Shown here: positions 26,596-34,654 of the stretch, piece after piece | Numbering within the stretch: the stretch's first letter is position 1 | Layout: each line of letters begins with the position of its first letter | Notes under the pieces: model-generated | Databases searched by the model: none | Seen by the model: the letters and a program-made list of their open reading frames with translations, nothing else | What the model was told of the DNA's origin: nothing | Translations under genes and position numbers: made by a program | DNA from: Pseudoduganella ginsengisoli | Lineage (GTDB): Bacteria > Pseudomonadota > Gammaproteobacteria > Burkholderiales > Burkholderiaceae_D | Direction: 5' to 3' | Length of the DNA stretch: 64,000 nt | Assembly: GCF_009720865.1 (NCBI RefSeq) | Contig: NZ_WNLA01000016.1 | Span: 109,031 to 173,030, forward strand

Positions 26596-27195
26596 GTGGA
26601 TGAACAAAACGATTATCGGTCACATACTGTGGTAAAACGCATACTGTTACTGTCAGGGCAGGCGGCGGGAAAACGATCGCCAATTTCCCTGCGAATGGCT
26701 AGTAAAGACCACGATCCTTTTGTAAGGATCTATGAACTTTGCAATCAGGGAAAGCTCGGTGCAGCGTTGAGGATATTAATTGATCCTGCTACGTGTCGAT
26801 TGCGAAAAAAATTCCGATTCGATTGCAATCATGCTTGGTATTGTGTTGGTGACATTCTTTTTAAGCAAAGGAAGATAGAAGAGGCGGGCAATGCATTTAA
26901 GAAATCTTTGCGCACGCGGTTGGATGACATTGATGCTCTTATGGCTGTGGGAAATTGTTATGATGAGTTGCGACGCCCAAGAATTGCTGAAAGGTATTTT
27001 CAACGAGCGCTAGATTTATCTCCACAAATTAAGAATAAGAAGCGCCAATCGATCATGCTGAACTTGGGAAACTCGATTTTTGACCAAGGACAATTCGGAC
27101 GGGCCGCTGGAATTTACAAGCAACTGCTTCGAGTGCGTGGAGAAATTGGCATTAGAGCGAGAAAAAATCTATCAATTGCAAAAAATAGCATCTAG
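26596..27195 (+). CDS. Tetratricopeptide-repeat protein
   Basis: About 199 residues from a GTG at 26596, or 166 from the ATG at 26695 (MASKDHDPF), which starts nearer the fold. Three TPR-like helix pairs are visible: AWYCVGDILFKQRKIEEAGN, ALMAVGNCYDELRRPRIAER and MLNLGNSIFDQGQFGRAAG, each followed by the usual small-residue turn. TPR proteins mediate protein contacts and often accompany polymorphic toxin loci. Low GC. Exact role unknown. Confidence 0.72.
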   Translation: MDEQNDYRSHTVVKRILLLSGQAAGKRSPISLRMASKDHDPFVRIYELCNQGKLGAALRILIDPATCRLRKKFRFDCNHAWYCVGDILFKQRKIEEAGNAFKKSLRTRLDDIDALMAVGNCYDELRRPRIAERYFQRALDLSPQIKNKKRQSIMLNLGNSIFDQGQFGRAAGIYKQLLRVRGEIGIRARKNLSIAKNSI

Positions 27196-27405
27196 TAACC
27201 ATTCTGACAGGCTCCGTAATAGGATCGCGCGTGGTTACTTCGACGTCACCCATAGTATGGTTTGGGATCCCGTGCAGTTTGCATTTCCAAAACTGCCGGT
27301 ATCAAGTTAAGCTACAGGCCCGATGTCCGGATTGTAGGTTCATTGATTTGCAGCCAATTGCTTGCAATTGTGCATTGAATTGCGGTCCCTACCGGGATGG
27401 GGGCC

Positions 27406-27419
27406 TTTTTAGGGGCCTT
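27406..27419. repeat. 14-bp inverted copy of the island left-end sequence
   Basis: TTTTTAGGGGCCTT, exact reverse complement of 20170-20183. It lies 57 bp inside the right att copy, while the left copy lies 66 bp inside the left one. Confidence 0.55.
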
Positions 27420-27475
27420 GAACCATAAACAGAGCTTTTGAAGGCGGATTTTCCCTCTGAAGAGCCACTTCAGTA

Positions 27476-27497
27476 CGAATCCCACCGCCTCCGCCAG
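27476..27497 (+). repeat. attR-like copy of tRNA-Ser 3' end
   Basis: 22 bp identical to 20083-20104. The upstream bases do not fold into a tRNA, so it is only the recombination scar. Confidence 0.85.
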
Positions 27498-27506
27498 ATA
27501 CCTGAG

Positions 27507-27533
27507 AAAAGCCCTTGATTTTCAAGGGCTTTT
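27507..27533 (+). terminator. Duplicate tRNA-Ser terminator hairpin
   Basis: 11-bp stem AAAAGCCCTTG / CAAGGGCTTTT, loop ATTTT, then a T-run. It is a diverged partner of 20112-20140. One of the two is the original chromosomal terminator and the other came with the element. Confidence 0.8.
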
Positions 27534-27762
27534 TTCTTTTCGGGACTCGGCTTTTCTCTTGGCCGTGTTGCGCATATAACTCAGAACGCACGGTAAAAAG
27601 CCATGGCCAAAACTGCGCGTGCTGTGCCACTGCGGGGCAGCACCGACACTAACCGCCGACTTGCTGATATTTTTAGCGAAAGTTTGACGCTTGCGCTGTC
27701 GCCCAAACTCGCTTAATGGTATAGCTGCCTATAAATTGTCGTGCCATCCAGGAGCATGCATT

Positions 27763-27852
27763 ATGCGCAAAGTTACTGCAGGTCCACTGACTTTTATCGG
27801 TAAGAGCAGCGCCAGCATGGCGTGTCGTGTGTTGCCTCAAGGCTGCCTGTAA
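27763..27852 (+). CDS. 29-residue leader-like ORF before wax-ester synthase
   Basis: ATG at 27763 has AGGAG 8 bases upstream, a better ribosome site than that of the large gene. The 29-codon frame (MRKVTAGPLTFIGKSS at its start) ends TAA at 27850-27852, one base before the ATG of the acyltransferase gene. The layout suggests translational coupling. No family known; it may be only a leader. Confidence 0.45.
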   Translation: MRKVTAGPLTFIGKSSASMACRVLPQGCL

Positions 27853-27853
27853 A

Positions 27854-29275
27854 ATGGCTCGCCCGCAGACACAACGTGAAGCGCTGACTGCAGTCGATAC
27901 CGCATGGCTGCGCATGGATCGCCCGAGCAATTTGATGATGATTTGCGGCATGCTGATGCTTGAAGCGCCAGTCGGATTGCAGCAGTTGCGCGACGTGATC
28001 CGCACACGCATGCTGTGCTTTCACCGCTTCCGCCAGCGCGTAGCCGATGCTGCCGGCAGTCCGTACTGGGAAACCGATGCGGAATTCGACCTGGACTGGC
28101 ATGTCAGGCACATGGCGCTGCCTGCCGGGGACACGGCGCTGCAGGAAGTTGCCAGTGACCTCTTCAGTACCCCGCTGGATCCCGCCCGGCCGATGTGGCA
28201 GTGCCATTTAATCGATATGCCCGGCACCAGTGCGGTGATCATGCGGATACATCATTGCTATGGCGATGGTTTTGCGATGTTACATGTCGTCAATGCGTTC
28301 ACCGATGCGTATGCAGGCAGACCCGGCATGGCCGGCGAAGACCTGGCGCCGCAACAGCCTGCCCGTAGCGCCTGGGAACATGTGCTGGGACCTGTCACGG
28401 AAGCCGCCGGCGATGCGCTGCGCCTGGTGCAAACCGCGGCAGGCATCGGCGCCGCCGTGGTGAACGAACCCCGCATCGTACGGGGAGCCGCGCGGACAGG
28501 CGCTGACCTGCTCTATCAGGCGGCAGTGATCGCCGGCATGACGCCGGATGCGCCAAGCCGGCTGAAAGGCAAGCTGGGGGTCATCAAGAAAGTCGCGTGG
28601 GCCGCCCCCATCGCGCTGGCCGACATCAAGGCCGTCGCGGCCGTACTCGGCTGCACGGTCAATGACGTGCTGGTCGCGTGCGTTACCGGTGCGCTGGCCG
28701 CTTACCTGGAGGACCAAAGCGATACGGCTGCAAAGCTTGATTTGAGGGCGCTGGTGCCCGTCAACCTGCGGCCGCCGGGACGGTTGACGGAACTGGGCAA
28801 CCAGTTCGGACTGGTCTTCCTTGATTTACCGTCGGCCATTGGCGACCCCGTGCAGCGTGCCATCGAAGTCCATAAGCGCATGGATTTGCTGAAGCAATCC
28901 ACTCAGCCACAAGTGGCGCTCGCGATCCTTACCGCAATCGGCGTGGCGCCGGAGCCGCTGAAAGAACGCTTGCTGGAAGCGCTTGCGGCCAATGCCAGCA
29001 TGGTTGTGACCAATGTCCATGGCCCGGACCATGCCCGTTATCTGGCCGGCCAGCGCATCACCCGCCAGCTGTTCTGGGTGCCGCAATCGGGCGGCATCGG
29101 CCTGGGCATCAGCCTGCTCAGTTATGCCGGGCAGCTTAATTTCGGGGTCGCCGCCGATGCGCGCCGCATACCCGACCCGGACCGCATCCCTCAACTGTTT
29201 GCCAGGCAATTTGAAGCCTTGCTGCTGGCGGCATTGATGATGCCATGGCCGGGCGATGCCGGCGATGGCGGCTGA
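27854..29275 (+). CDS. Wax ester synthase / diacylglycerol acyltransferase
   Basis: Makes storage wax esters or triacylglycerol from acyl-CoA and an alcohol or diacylglycerol. 473 residues, usual length. The N-terminus (LTAVDTAWLRMDRPSN) and the catalytic HHxxxDG motif (HHCYGDG, residues 133-139) identify the WS/DGAT family; the second half has the DUF1298 C-terminal domain with NVHGPDHARYLAG. It precedes an acyl-CoA ligase that would supply substrate, and lies beside phasin and PHB genes, so the locus is about carbon storage. Start: the ATG one base after the short leader frame. Confidence 0.93.
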   Translation: MARPQTQREALTAVDTAWLRMDRPSNLMMICGMLMLEAPVGLQQLRDVIRTRMLCFHRFRQRVADAAGSPYWETDAEFDLDWHVRHMALPAGDTALQEVASDLFSTPLDPARPMWQCHLIDMPGTSAVIMRIHHCYGDGFAMLHVVNAFTDAYAGRPGMAGEDLAPQQPARSAWEHVLGPVTEAAGDALRLVQTAAGIGAAVVNEPRIVRGAARTGADLLYQAAVIAGMTPDAPSRLKGKLGVIKKVAWAAPIALADIKAVAAVLGCTVNDVLVACVTGALAAYLEDQSDTAAKLDLRALVPVNLRPPGRLTELGNQFGLVFLDLPSAIGDPVQRAIEVHKRMDLLKQSTQPQVALAILTAIGVAPEPLKERLLEALAANASMVVTNVHGPDHARYLAGQRITRQLFWVPQSGGIGLGISLLSYAGQLNFGVAADARRIPDPDRIPQLFARQFEALLLAALMMPWPGDAGDGG

Positions 29276-29310
29276 GCCGCTCGCCATCTGGATCTTTTTT
29301 CATAGAATAT

Positions 29311-29324
29311 TTGATTTCGGTCAA
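29311..29324. promoter_or_regulatory. FNR/Anr-type box upstream of fadD operon
   Basis: TTGAT-TTCG-GTCAA. Centre 123 bp before the fadD ATG; activation from -41.5 would give a start near 29359. This would serve the six-gene run 29441-35377. Confidence 0.75.
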
Positions 29325-29440
29325 AACACGCAGCGCGGATGGCGCGACCGCATCAATACTGTCCTCTACAATCATTTGCAGATAACGTGCACGGTGCCGC
29401 AATCGGATGACGTTTGCGGATTCACGACAGTGGGGCTGCA

Positions 29441-31135
29441 ATGCATAAGGTCTGGCTAGAGCATTACCCTCCGGGTATTCCTGCGGAAGTGCAAGTCGAC
29501 GTGTTCAAGTCGCTGAACGCGCTGTTTGCGTGGATTTGCAGCACATACGGCGACAGGCCGGCCTTCAGCAACCTGCACACCACGCTGACCTGGCATGAAC
29601 TGGAAGGGCTGGTGCACCGTTTCGCCGCCTATTTGTGCAGCGTGGCAGGACTGCGCGGCGGCGACCGGCTGGCCGTCATGATGCCCAATCTGCTGCAATA
29701 TCCCGTCGCGCTGTTTGGCGCCCTGCGCGCCGGCTGTGTGGTGGTCAACGTCAATCCTCTCTATACGGCGCGCGAATTGCAGCACCAGCTGGCGGACAGC
29801 GGCGCCACGGCCATCGTGGTCCTTGATCATTTCGCCCATACGCTGGAACAGGCGCTGCCCCAGACGGCGGTCCGGCATGTCATCGTCACGCAGGTTGGCG
29901 ACCTGCTGCATTTTCCCAAGGCGCAAATCGTCAACTTGCTGGTCCGGCGTGTGCGCCACATGGTGCCGGACTGGCGCATCCGCGATGCGGTCCGGTTCGC
30001 CGATGCGCTCCGGCGCGGCGCTGAATGCGCGCCGCCTGCGGTTCAAGTGGGCCGGGAAGACTGCGCCTTCCTGCAATATACGGGCGGCACCACCGGCGTG
30101 CCGAAAGGCGCTGTACTCAGCCATGGCAACCTGCTGGCCAATATCGAACAAACCGCAGCCTGGGTGACGGGCACACTGGCGCCTGGCGCCGAGACTGCCC
30201 TGGTTCCGCTGCCGCTCTATCACGTCTTCGCACTGACAGCGGCACTGACGTTTTGCAGGCTGGGCGCCCACATTGTGCTGGTCACGGATCCACGCGACGT
30301 GCCAGCGCTGATCCGGGAGCTGCGCCACTATCCGGTCAGCGTCATGATCGGCGTCAATACCCTGTTTGGCGCGCTGCTCGATCAGCCTGCATTGGGAAAA
30401 GTGCCGATGGACCGGCTGAAGCTCGTGGTGGCAGGCGGAATGGCCGTGCAGCGCCCGGTGGCTGAGCGCTGGCAGCAAGCAACCGGTCGGCCGCTGATTG
30501 AGGGGTACGGGCTGACTGAAACCGCGCCGATCGTTTGCGCCAACCCGGTTGGCCAGCATACATTTTCCGGCGCCATAGGCTTGCCGCTGCCGTCCACCGA
30601 AGTGGCCATCATGGATGATCGGGGCGAGGAACTGCCCTATGGACAAGGTGGCGAGATTTGCGTGCGCGGCCCGCAAGTCATGCAGGGCTACTGGAACATG
30701 CCGGACGAGACCGCGAGGGTGTTCCATGCGGACGGATGGCTGCGTACGGGCGATATCGGGGTGATGGATGAGAGGGGAGTTGTCCGGCTGGTTGACCGCA
30801 AGAAGGATGTCATCGTGGTGTCCGGCTTTAAAGTCTATCCGAATGAGGTCGAAGAGGTGGTGGCCATGCATCCCGGGGTGGCGGAAGTGGCGGCAATTCG
30901 CGCATCCGACCTGCACTCGGGAGAGACCGTGAAAATCGTCGTAGTGCGGCGCGACCCGGCCCTCACAGCCGAAGATTTGCTGGCACATTGCAGCCAGTAC
31001 CTGACCGGCTACAAGCTGCCACGGATCGTGGTATTTCGTGCCGGCGTATTGCCCAAGTCACCGATTGGAAAAATATTGCGGCGCGTGGTATGGGCGGAAG
31101 AAGAGTCAACAGCCTCCAGCATGGCGGATACCTGA
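29441..31135 (+). CDS. fadD: Long-chain acyl-CoA ligase (AMP-binding)
   Basis: Activates fatty acids to acyl-CoA through an acyl-adenylate. 564 residues. Visible: the AMP-binding P-loop YTGGTTGVPKG (213-223), IEGYGLTETAP, the GWLRTGDIG hinge motif and the C-terminal lysine region near LPKSPIGKILRR. The fold and length match FadD-type ligases. Start MHKVWLEHYPPG at 29441, as in family members; an in-frame start nine codons upstream is unlikely. First gene of a run with gaps of 38, 39, 60, 9 and 19 bp to phaB, with an FNR-type box upstream. Confidence 0.93.
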   Translation: MHKVWLEHYPPGIPAEVQVDVFKSLNALFAWICSTYGDRPAFSNLHTTLTWHELEGLVHRFAAYLCSVAGLRGGDRLAVMMPNLLQYPVALFGALRAGCVVVNVNPLYTARELQHQLADSGATAIVVLDHFAHTLEQALPQTAVRHVIVTQVGDLLHFPKAQIVNLLVRRVRHMVPDWRIRDAVRFADALRRGAECAPPAVQVGREDCAFLQYTGGTTGVPKGAVLSHGNLLANIEQTAAWVTGTLAPGAETALVPLPLYHVFALTAALTFCRLGAHIVLVTDPRDVPALIRELRHYPVSVMIGVNTLFGALLDQPALGKVPMDRLKLVVAGGMAVQRPVAERWQQATGRPLIEGYGLTETAPIVCANPVGQHTFSGAIGLPLPSTEVAIMDDRGEELPYGQGGEICVRGPQVMQGYWNMPDETARVFHADGWLRTGDIGVMDERGVVRLVDRKKDVIVVSGFKVYPNEVEEVVAMHPGVAEVAAIRASDLHSGETVKIVVVRRDPALTAEDLLAHCSQYLTGYKLPRIVVFRAGVLPKSPIGKILRRVVWAEEESTASSMADT

Positions 31136-31173
31136 GGCAGCGGAGTCGAAGGCGTTTAACAAGGAGAGTGAAC

Positions 31174-31692
31174 ATGGCAAAAAAACGGAAAGGCGTAGCG
31201 GCCGATGAGGTGGACAGCCTGGTCAACGCAGTATCTGCGTCGGCCCAGCAAATCTGGCAGGCTGGATTGGGCGCATTTGCGGCCACGCGGCTAGACGGCG
31301 GAAAATTGTTCGAGGCCCTGGTGCACGACGGCGCGCAATTGCACAAATTGACGCGGGAGCTGAGCCGGGGCAAGGTTCCGGATGTGGCCGGCAAAGTCGG
31401 ACAGTTGGCGGAAGATGTTGCGCGGCAGGCCAATGCTTCATGGGAAAAGATCGAACAGTATTTCGAAACACGCGTGGCCGGTACGCTGCACCGGATGGGC
31501 GTTCCGTCCCGTGACGATATCGACAGGCTGCGGCAAGACGTCACGGCGCTGGAAGCAGCTATCCGGTTGTCCGCAGGATCGCGCGGCGGAACGCTGGCCA
31601 TTTCCCCAGCGGCCGGTACCCGTAGCCGGAAGGCGGGCCAGAAGCGGACCAGCCCGGACGGCACCAGCACCAGCACCAAGCGGGCGCACTAA
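31174..31692 (+). CDS. Phasin-family (PhaF/PhaI-like) granule-associated protein
   Basis: 172 residues. The phasin helical domain (about 12-125) includes VNAVSASAQQIWQAGLGAFA and VARQANASWEKIEQYFETR; a basic, Ser/Thr/Lys-rich tail (TRSRKAGQKRTS) resembles the DNA-binding tails of PhaF-type proteins. It would coat polyhydroxyalkanoate granules and possibly link them to the nucleoid. AAGGAG lies 8 bases before the ATG. phaB is three genes downstream and a damaged phaC lies at 39.8-40.1 kb. Confidence 0.88.
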   Translation: MAKKRKGVAADEVDSLVNAVSASAQQIWQAGLGAFAATRLDGGKLFEALVHDGAQLHKLTRELSRGKVPDVAGKVGQLAEDVARQANASWEKIEQYFETRVAGTLHRMGVPSRDDIDRLRQDVTALEAAIRLSAGSRGGTLAISPAAGTRSRKAGQKRTSPDGTSTSTKRAH

Positions 31693-31731
31693 AGCACCGC
31701 CACACAGATATAGGATCAAGAGGGGGCTATC

Positions 31732-31929
31732 ATGAAAACCAACGTCGGAACTGCCGACCGGGTCCTGCGTATGGTCGCGGGTCTGGTGCTGGTCGGCCTT
31801 GCTGCAAGCGGCAACGCAGGGATGTGGGGATGGCTCGGACTGGTGCCGCTGGCGACGGGTTTCGCCGGCGTCTGTCCGCTGTATAGCCTGCTGGGCTTCA
31901 ACACCTGCTCCGCATCGCATCGGCGTTAG
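31732..31929 (+). CDS. DUF2892 small membrane protein
   Basis: 65 residues with two hydrophobic helices: VLRMVAGLVLVGLAA, then WGWLGLVPLATGFAG ending in the family signature CPLYSLLGFNTC. DUF2892 (YgaP-like) inner-membrane proteins have no settled role; some are fused to rhodaneses. The two Cys of the signature are kept. It lies between phasin and hydrogenase genes in the same operon. Confidence 0.87.
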   Translation: MKTNVGTADRVLRMVAGLVLVGLAASGNAGMWGWLGLVPLATGFAGVCPLYSLLGFNTCSASHRR

Positions 31930-31989
31930 ATGGCTGCACCCATGTATGGGCCGGCGCCAGGGTGACGGCGAGTGAAAGGGATGGTTGAC

Positions 31990-34083
31990 ATGATCAGGCT
32001 GACGATCAATGGCCGCACCGTGGAGGTCAGTGACGGCGCGACCTTTCTCGATGCCGCAAGAGAGGCCGGTGTGTATATTCCTACGCTGTGCTTTCACCCC
32101 CGCCTGCCATCGCATGCCGTATGCCGCATGTGCCTCGTGCAGGTTGCAGGACAGGCCCATCCGCAGCCGGCATGTATCACGAAGGCCAGCGAAGGTGACG
32201 TTGTCACGACGGATGCCGAGGAACTGCGCCAGTTTCGGGCCATGGATGCGCAATGGCTGCTGGCGCGCCATCCCAATGACTGCATGCATTGCGAAGTCAA
32301 TGGCGCATGCCGGCTGCAAAACCTGGTCAGCGAAAACCAATGGGAAGACCGCTGGGAAAAGCTGGCCCGCGGGACGGAGCGCCATCCGGAGCACAGGCTC
32401 ACCGACCATACTTCGCCCAGCATCTGGCGCGACCTGTCGAAATGCGTTGAGTGCGGCTTGTGCGTGGAAGCGTGCGGCGCCAGCGGCCAGGGCCAATACG
32501 TGATTGGCTTTGCCGAGCGCGGAACCGGGCGCTTGCCGGTCACCGTGTTCGACCAGCCGCTGGCCAACACCCAATGCATTTCATGTGGCCAATGCACATC
32601 GGCATGTCCGGTGGGCGCGCTGGTCGAAACACCGCACTGGCATGACGTATTGCACACCCTGGATGGCCGCAGGCGCGTCACGGCAGTGCAAGTGGCGCCG
32701 GCCACGCGCATTGCCATCGGCGAGGAATTCGGCATGGCGCCCGGCACTGTCAGCACGGGAAAAATGATCCATGCGCTGCGCCGCCTGGGCTTTGATTACA
32801 TCTTCGACAGCAACTTCGGCGCCGACCTGACCATCATGGAAGAGGCCACGGAGTTGCTGGGCCGCCTGGCTGCGCCCAGCCGGCACCGTCTTCCCCTGTT
32901 CACTTCCTGCTGCCCCGGCTGGGTCAACTGGGTTGAAATTAACCGCCCGGATCTGTTGCCGCACCTGAGCACAGCCAAGTCGCCACAGCAAATGCATGGC
33001 GCCCTGACGAAACGCAGCGCATTTGCGCGCACGCTGGGACCAGGCTTTTCCAGCGGCTGCGAGGAGCCCTACGTGGTTAGCGTCATGCCCTGCACCGCCA
33101 AGAAAGATGAAGCGGTACGGCCGGGCATGGCTGGCGACCTGGACCATGCTGTCACCACGCGCGAACTGGCCAGGATGATCAAGGCGCGCGGCATCGCCTT
33201 CCATGCGTTGCCCGACGATGGCGCATTTGACCAGCCGCTGGGCGCCAGCACGGGTGCGGCGCAGATCTTTGCCGCTTCAGGGGGCGTCATGGAAGCGATG
33301 GTGCGGACGGCAGCCCATTTTGCCGGCGTGGAAGAATCGCTGCCCTTGGAATGGCAGCCACTGCGCGGCGTTACGCAAGGCGTGAAAACTGCGCAAATCC
33401 CGGGCCTCGGCAAGGTTGCCATCTGCAATGGCATTGCCACCGCGCAGCGCTTGCTGGAAACAGAAACTTGGCGCGACGAATTCATCGCCATCGAAGTCAT
33501 GGCCTGCGTGGGTGGTTGCCTGGGGGGCGGTGGCGAGCCGAAATCCATGGATCCGCAGGTGCTGGAAAAGCGCATGCAGGCGGTGTACAGCATCGATAAA
33601 CAGGCGCCGAGGCGCCGCTCCTATGAAAATCCGGATGTCCAGGCATTGTATGCAGAAGAACTGGAGGCGCCCAATTCCGTGCAGGCGCATGCGCTGCTTC
33701 ACACCAGCTATGCGGCGCGCAACTCCAGCCGCCTGCTGCTCATGCGCTTTCTGGATTGCGTAGACCGGCGCGATGGCAGCAGCGCGGCGCGGCTATGCCA
33801 TCCTGACGTCGTGTGGCAGACAGCATCGCGCCATGGCGATTTGCACGGGGCCTTGCAGATTCAAGCGTTCATCGACACGCAATTGCCGCCCCGCCGGTAT
33901 GGACCGGCATTTTTGCGGCACACGATGGCATCTGCTGCGGATCCGGAAGACTTGACGGTGATAACGCCAGCGGGCGAGCGGTGCGCGTTTCACGTGGAAG
34001 CCGAGCTTGCGCCTGCAGACGGAATACCGGCAATGCTGATCAAGCGCCTGGTGCGGATTCCTGGACACACTTCGATTGCATAA
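31990..34083 (+). CDS. [FeFe] hydrogenase, group A, with extra C-terminal NTF2/SnoaL-like domain
   Basis: Catalyses H2 oxidation or H+ reduction at the H-cluster. 697 residues. Order: 2Fe-2S ferredoxin domain (Cys in TLC, CRMC, PAC), His-ligated 4Fe-4S site (HPNDCMHCEVNGAC), two 4Fe-4S sites (CVECGLCVEAC; CISCGQCTSAC), then H-cluster motifs L1 TSCCPGW (305), L2 MPCTAKKDE (366) and L3 EVMACVGGCLGGGGEP (502), all with their cysteines. The small-subunit-like end finishes near residue 577. Another ~115 residues (LLLMRFLDCVDRRDGSSAAR, then HPDVVWQTASRHGDLHG) look like an NTF2/SnoaL fold, which is unusual. Starts GTG 31972 and ATG 31981 are possible; 31990 has AAGGG at good spacing. HydE, HydF and HydG are not in the window. 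It sits in an FNR-boxed operon, 9 bp before cytochrome b561. Confidence 0.95.
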   Translation: MIRLTINGRTVEVSDGATFLDAAREAGVYIPTLCFHPRLPSHAVCRMCLVQVAGQAHPQPACITKASEGDVVTTDAEELRQFRAMDAQWLLARHPNDCMHCEVNGACRLQNLVSENQWEDRWEKLARGTERHPEHRLTDHTSPSIWRDLSKCVECGLCVEACGASGQGQYVIGFAERGTGRLPVTVFDQPLANTQCISCGQCTSACPVGALVETPHWHDVLHTLDGRRRVTAVQVAPATRIAIGEEFGMAPGTVSTGKMIHALRRLGFDYIFDSNFGADLTIMEEATELLGRLAAPSRHRLPLFTSCCPGWVNWVEINRPDLLPHLSTAKSPQQMHGALTKRSAFARTLGPGFSSGCEEPYVVSVMPCTAKKDEAVRPGMAGDLDHAVTTRELARMIKARGIAFHALPDDGAFDQPLGASTGAAQIFAASGGVMEAMVRTAAHFAGVEESLPLEWQPLRGVTQGVKTAQIPGLGKVAICNGIATAQRLLETETWRDEFIAIEVMACVGGCLGGGGEPKSMDPQVLEKRMQAVYSIDKQAPRRRSYENPDVQALYAEELEAPNSVQAHALLHTSYAARNSSRLLLMRFLDCVDRRDGSSAARLCHPDVVWQTASRHGDLHGALQIQAFIDTQLPPRRYGPAFLRHTMASAADPEDLTVITPAGERCAFHVEAELAPADGIPAMLIKRLVRIPGHTSIA

Positions 34084-34092
34084 GGGGGAAAT

Positions 34093-34635
34093 ATGCGCAA
34101 GCTATCGAGCGCACACCATGACCCGGTGGCGCAACTGGTGCACTGGGCCACGGCGGCACTGGTGCTCAGTGCTTTCATCGCCGCGCCGGAAGAGCATGGC
34201 GCACAGGCCGCCGGCAACAGCATAAGGCTGCAGTTGCACGAGACACTGGGACTCGCTGTATTCGGCCTGAGCGTGGTCCGCGTGCTTTGGCGCTTCGCTG
34301 CTGTGCGGCCGGTACCGGCCGCCACGGTGCGCTGGATGGCGCTCGCCGCAAGCAGCATGCATGGGGTGCTCTACCTATTGCTCTTTTCTGTGCCATTGTC
34401 CGCGATCGCCAGCGTATGGCTGCAGGGGCACGCATTGACGTTGTTTGCCGGGATCAGTATTTCGCCGATGCTGGCGCCGTCGCCAGATGCCGGAGAGGCC
34501 ATGGCCGAAGTGCATGAATGGCTGGGCGATGCCTTGCTATGGCTGGCCGGATGCCATGCGTTGGCCGCGCTATTTCACCACTATATTTTGAAGGATGGGA
34601 TATTGCTCTCGATGTTGCCGCGCTGGCGGCGCTGA
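34093..34635 (+). CDS. Cytochrome b561-family membrane protein
   Basis: 180 residues, four transmembrane helices. Haem-ligand His are visible: HHDPVAQLVHW at the start, LHETLGLAVF, and the late pairs VHEWLGD and LAGCHALAALFHHYILKDG. Family members move electrons between quinol and a partner. Directly after the hydrogenase (9 bp), it is a good candidate to link hydrogenase electrons to the membrane pool, although the soluble hydrogenase could equally use ferredoxin; the link is inference. Confidence 0.9.
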   Translation: MRKLSSAHHDPVAQLVHWATAALVLSAFIAAPEEHGAQAAGNSIRLQLHETLGLAVFGLSVVRVLWRFAAVRPVPAATVRWMALAASSMHGVLYLLLFSVPLSAIASVWLQGHALTLFAGISISPMLAPSPDAGEAMAEVHEWLGDALLWLAGCHALAALFHHYILKDGILLSMLPRWRR

Positions 34636-34654
34636 ACAACGAAAGGAGGACACC

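Larger units (their letters stand above)
20083..27497. mobile_element. Genomic island integrated at tRNA-Ser
   Basis: Bounded by the 22-bp tRNA 3'-end duplication. Contents: split YD/RHS protein pair, candidate immunity gene, decayed immunity/toxin fragments, a small secreted protein and a TPR protein. DNA from about 25.1 to 27.2 kb is clearly AT-richer than either flank. A 14-bp sequence, AAGGCCCCTAAAAA, is present at 20170-20183 and as its reverse complement at 27406-27419, just inside the two ends. No integrase, excisionase or transposase gene is visible, so the element is either a remnant or mobilised in trans. Confidence 0.75.
27196..27762. other. Right end of island and flank, no gene
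   Basis: Contains the inverted 14-bp end sequence (27406-27419), the attR copy (27476-27497) and a terminator hairpin copy (27507-27533). From 27541 to 27762 I see no coding pattern or clear structure apart from the Shine-Dalgarno AGGAG at 27750. Confidence 0.6.

Noticed and set aside
27476..27497. A possible second tRNA-Ser gene
   Set aside because: Only the 3' end is present; upstream bases give no D-arm or anticodon stem.
29456..30988. 510-codon minus-strand frame opposite fadD
   Set aside because: No domain, His/Gln/Arg-rich translation, and fadD motifs are intact on the plus strand.
31984..31996. FNR-like TTGAC-ATG-ATCAG at the hydrogenase start
   Set aside because: Spacer is three bases rather than four and the site lies over the start codons.
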